Shown here: one piece after another, positions 21,618-22,010 of the stretch
How the letters are laid out: every line of letters starts with the position of its first letter
How positions within the stretch are numbered: position 1 is the first letter of the stretch
From: a virus
IMG/VR virus record: IMGVR_UViG_3300009132_000046
Coordinates: 1-22,010 of that record
Length of the DNA: 22,010 nucleotides
Reading direction: 5' to 3' (one strand)
The notes under the pieces: model-generated
Databases searched by the model: none
What the model was told of the DNA's origin: nothing
Seen by the model: only the letters and a program-made list of their open reading frames with translations
Translations under genes and position numbers: made by a program

Positions 21618-22010
21618 TTAGTTAAAATTTATTTTGTCGTTATCATTAGATATAGCTATTGGATCTGCTTCTAATAAACGACCTGTTGTTGAATCATATT
21701 TAAGTCTTGCAGCTTCACCTGTCTGACCGTTGTACCTAGACTTCAATACTCTTACTGTAGTTAAGTCTTTGTTATCTGCTTGTTGATCTCGCTCTAAGCC
21801 AATTACCATATCGGATAGCTGAGCAATAGAAGCTGAACCTCTAAGGTGAGCCAAGCTAGTTGCTTGCCCATCTTCGTGAGACTTATTACCTTCCATTCTC
21901 TTCAAGTGAGATACTAATACAAGCGATATACCTGTCTCTTCAACAAGAGTTCTTAACTTAGTAATAGTGTTATCAATTAATCTGCGTTCGTCACCTTCAG
22001 CTATACCTGA
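21618..22010 (-). CDS. DNA primase/helicase, T7 gp4-like, C-terminal part (runs off the right edge)
   Basis: The last 130 codons of the ring helicase. The frame is open to base 22010; the first visible residues (GIAEGDERRLIDNTITKLR, then GISLVLVSHLKR) match the Walker B-distal region and the VICH segment of T7 gp4. HLRGSASIAQLSDMVIGLERDQQ, given here as HLRGSASIAQ and LSDMVIGLERDQQ, is the DNA-binding H4 loop and arginine-finger region. The tail SNDNDKINFN is acidic with a near-terminal Phe, like the T7 tail that contacts polymerase. A TTG at 21905 is internal, not a start. In-frame upstream sequence would hold the primase and Walker A parts. Confidence 0.93.
   Translation of the reverse strand, partial: SGIAEGDERRLIDNTITKLRTLVEETGISLVLVSHLKRMEGNKSHEDGQATSLAHLRGSASIAQLSDMVIGLERDQQADNKDLTTVRVLKSRYNGQTGEAARLKYDSTTGRLLEADPIAISNDNDKINFN

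Noticed and set aside
21618-21905. A stand-alone 95-residue protein starting at TTG
   Set aside because: The frame is open to the window edge and the upstream residues match T7 helicase, so the TTG is an internal leucine.
1-22010. tRNA genes, integrase, attachment sites or insertion sequences
   Set aside because: None recognised on either strand; the gene set is that of a lytic T7-like phage.

Overview
This window is part of a lytic T7-like podovirus genome (Autographiviridae-type gene order). Every supported gene lies on the minus strand and is read from high to low coordinates. Read that way, the order is primase/helicase (partial), DNA polymerase, exonuclease, a nucleotide-metabolism block, ribonucleotide reductase, portal, scaffold, capsid, two tail tube proteins, four internal virion proteins and tail fibre (partial). 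This is the T7 order 4-5-6-8-9-10-11-12-13-14-15-16-17. The RNA polymerase, lysis genes and terminases would lie outside the window. The AT-rich composition and a B12-dependent ribonucleotide reductase between the replication and head genes fit a marine T7-like phage. The host cannot be named from sequence, but the PqqA-like gene suggests a PQQ-making bacterium.

Right part (about 15,150-22,010): replication and nucleotide genes, tightly packed with TAATG or ATGA junctions and small overlaps. Besides helicase, family A polymerase and 5'-3' exonuclease, this block holds a MazG-like pyrophosphohydrolase, a protein resembling nucleotide-modification-associated domain 1, a close relative of T4 dCMP hydroxymethylase, two small phage proteins and a monomeric class II ribonucleotide reductase. 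Together they suggest that the phage makes 5-hydroxymethyl-dCMP, so its DNA cytosines may be modified. That is not the classical T7 state.

Middle (about 10,690-15,130): head genes with small genes between them, including a 43-residue charged protein between portal and scaffold. The roughly 435-base gap between scaffold and capsid is not empty. It encodes a 26-residue peptide with the hallmarks of PqqA, the ribosomal precursor of the redox cofactor PQQ, including the Glu-x-x-x-Tyr pair that becomes the cofactor. It has its own ribosome binding site and sits among hairpins and a T7-promoter-like sequence just upstream of the major capsid gene. This is the most striking element of the window.

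Left part (1-10,690): tail tube A and B, a gp13-like GNAT-fold protein, gp14-, gp15- and gp16-like internal virion proteins, and the N-terminal part of a T7-type tail fibre with a long heptad-repeat shaft. The gp16-like gene appears to be split near its 5' end by an in-frame TAA. The coding pattern continues across the stop, which could be a nonsense mutation, a sequencing error or a readthrough site.
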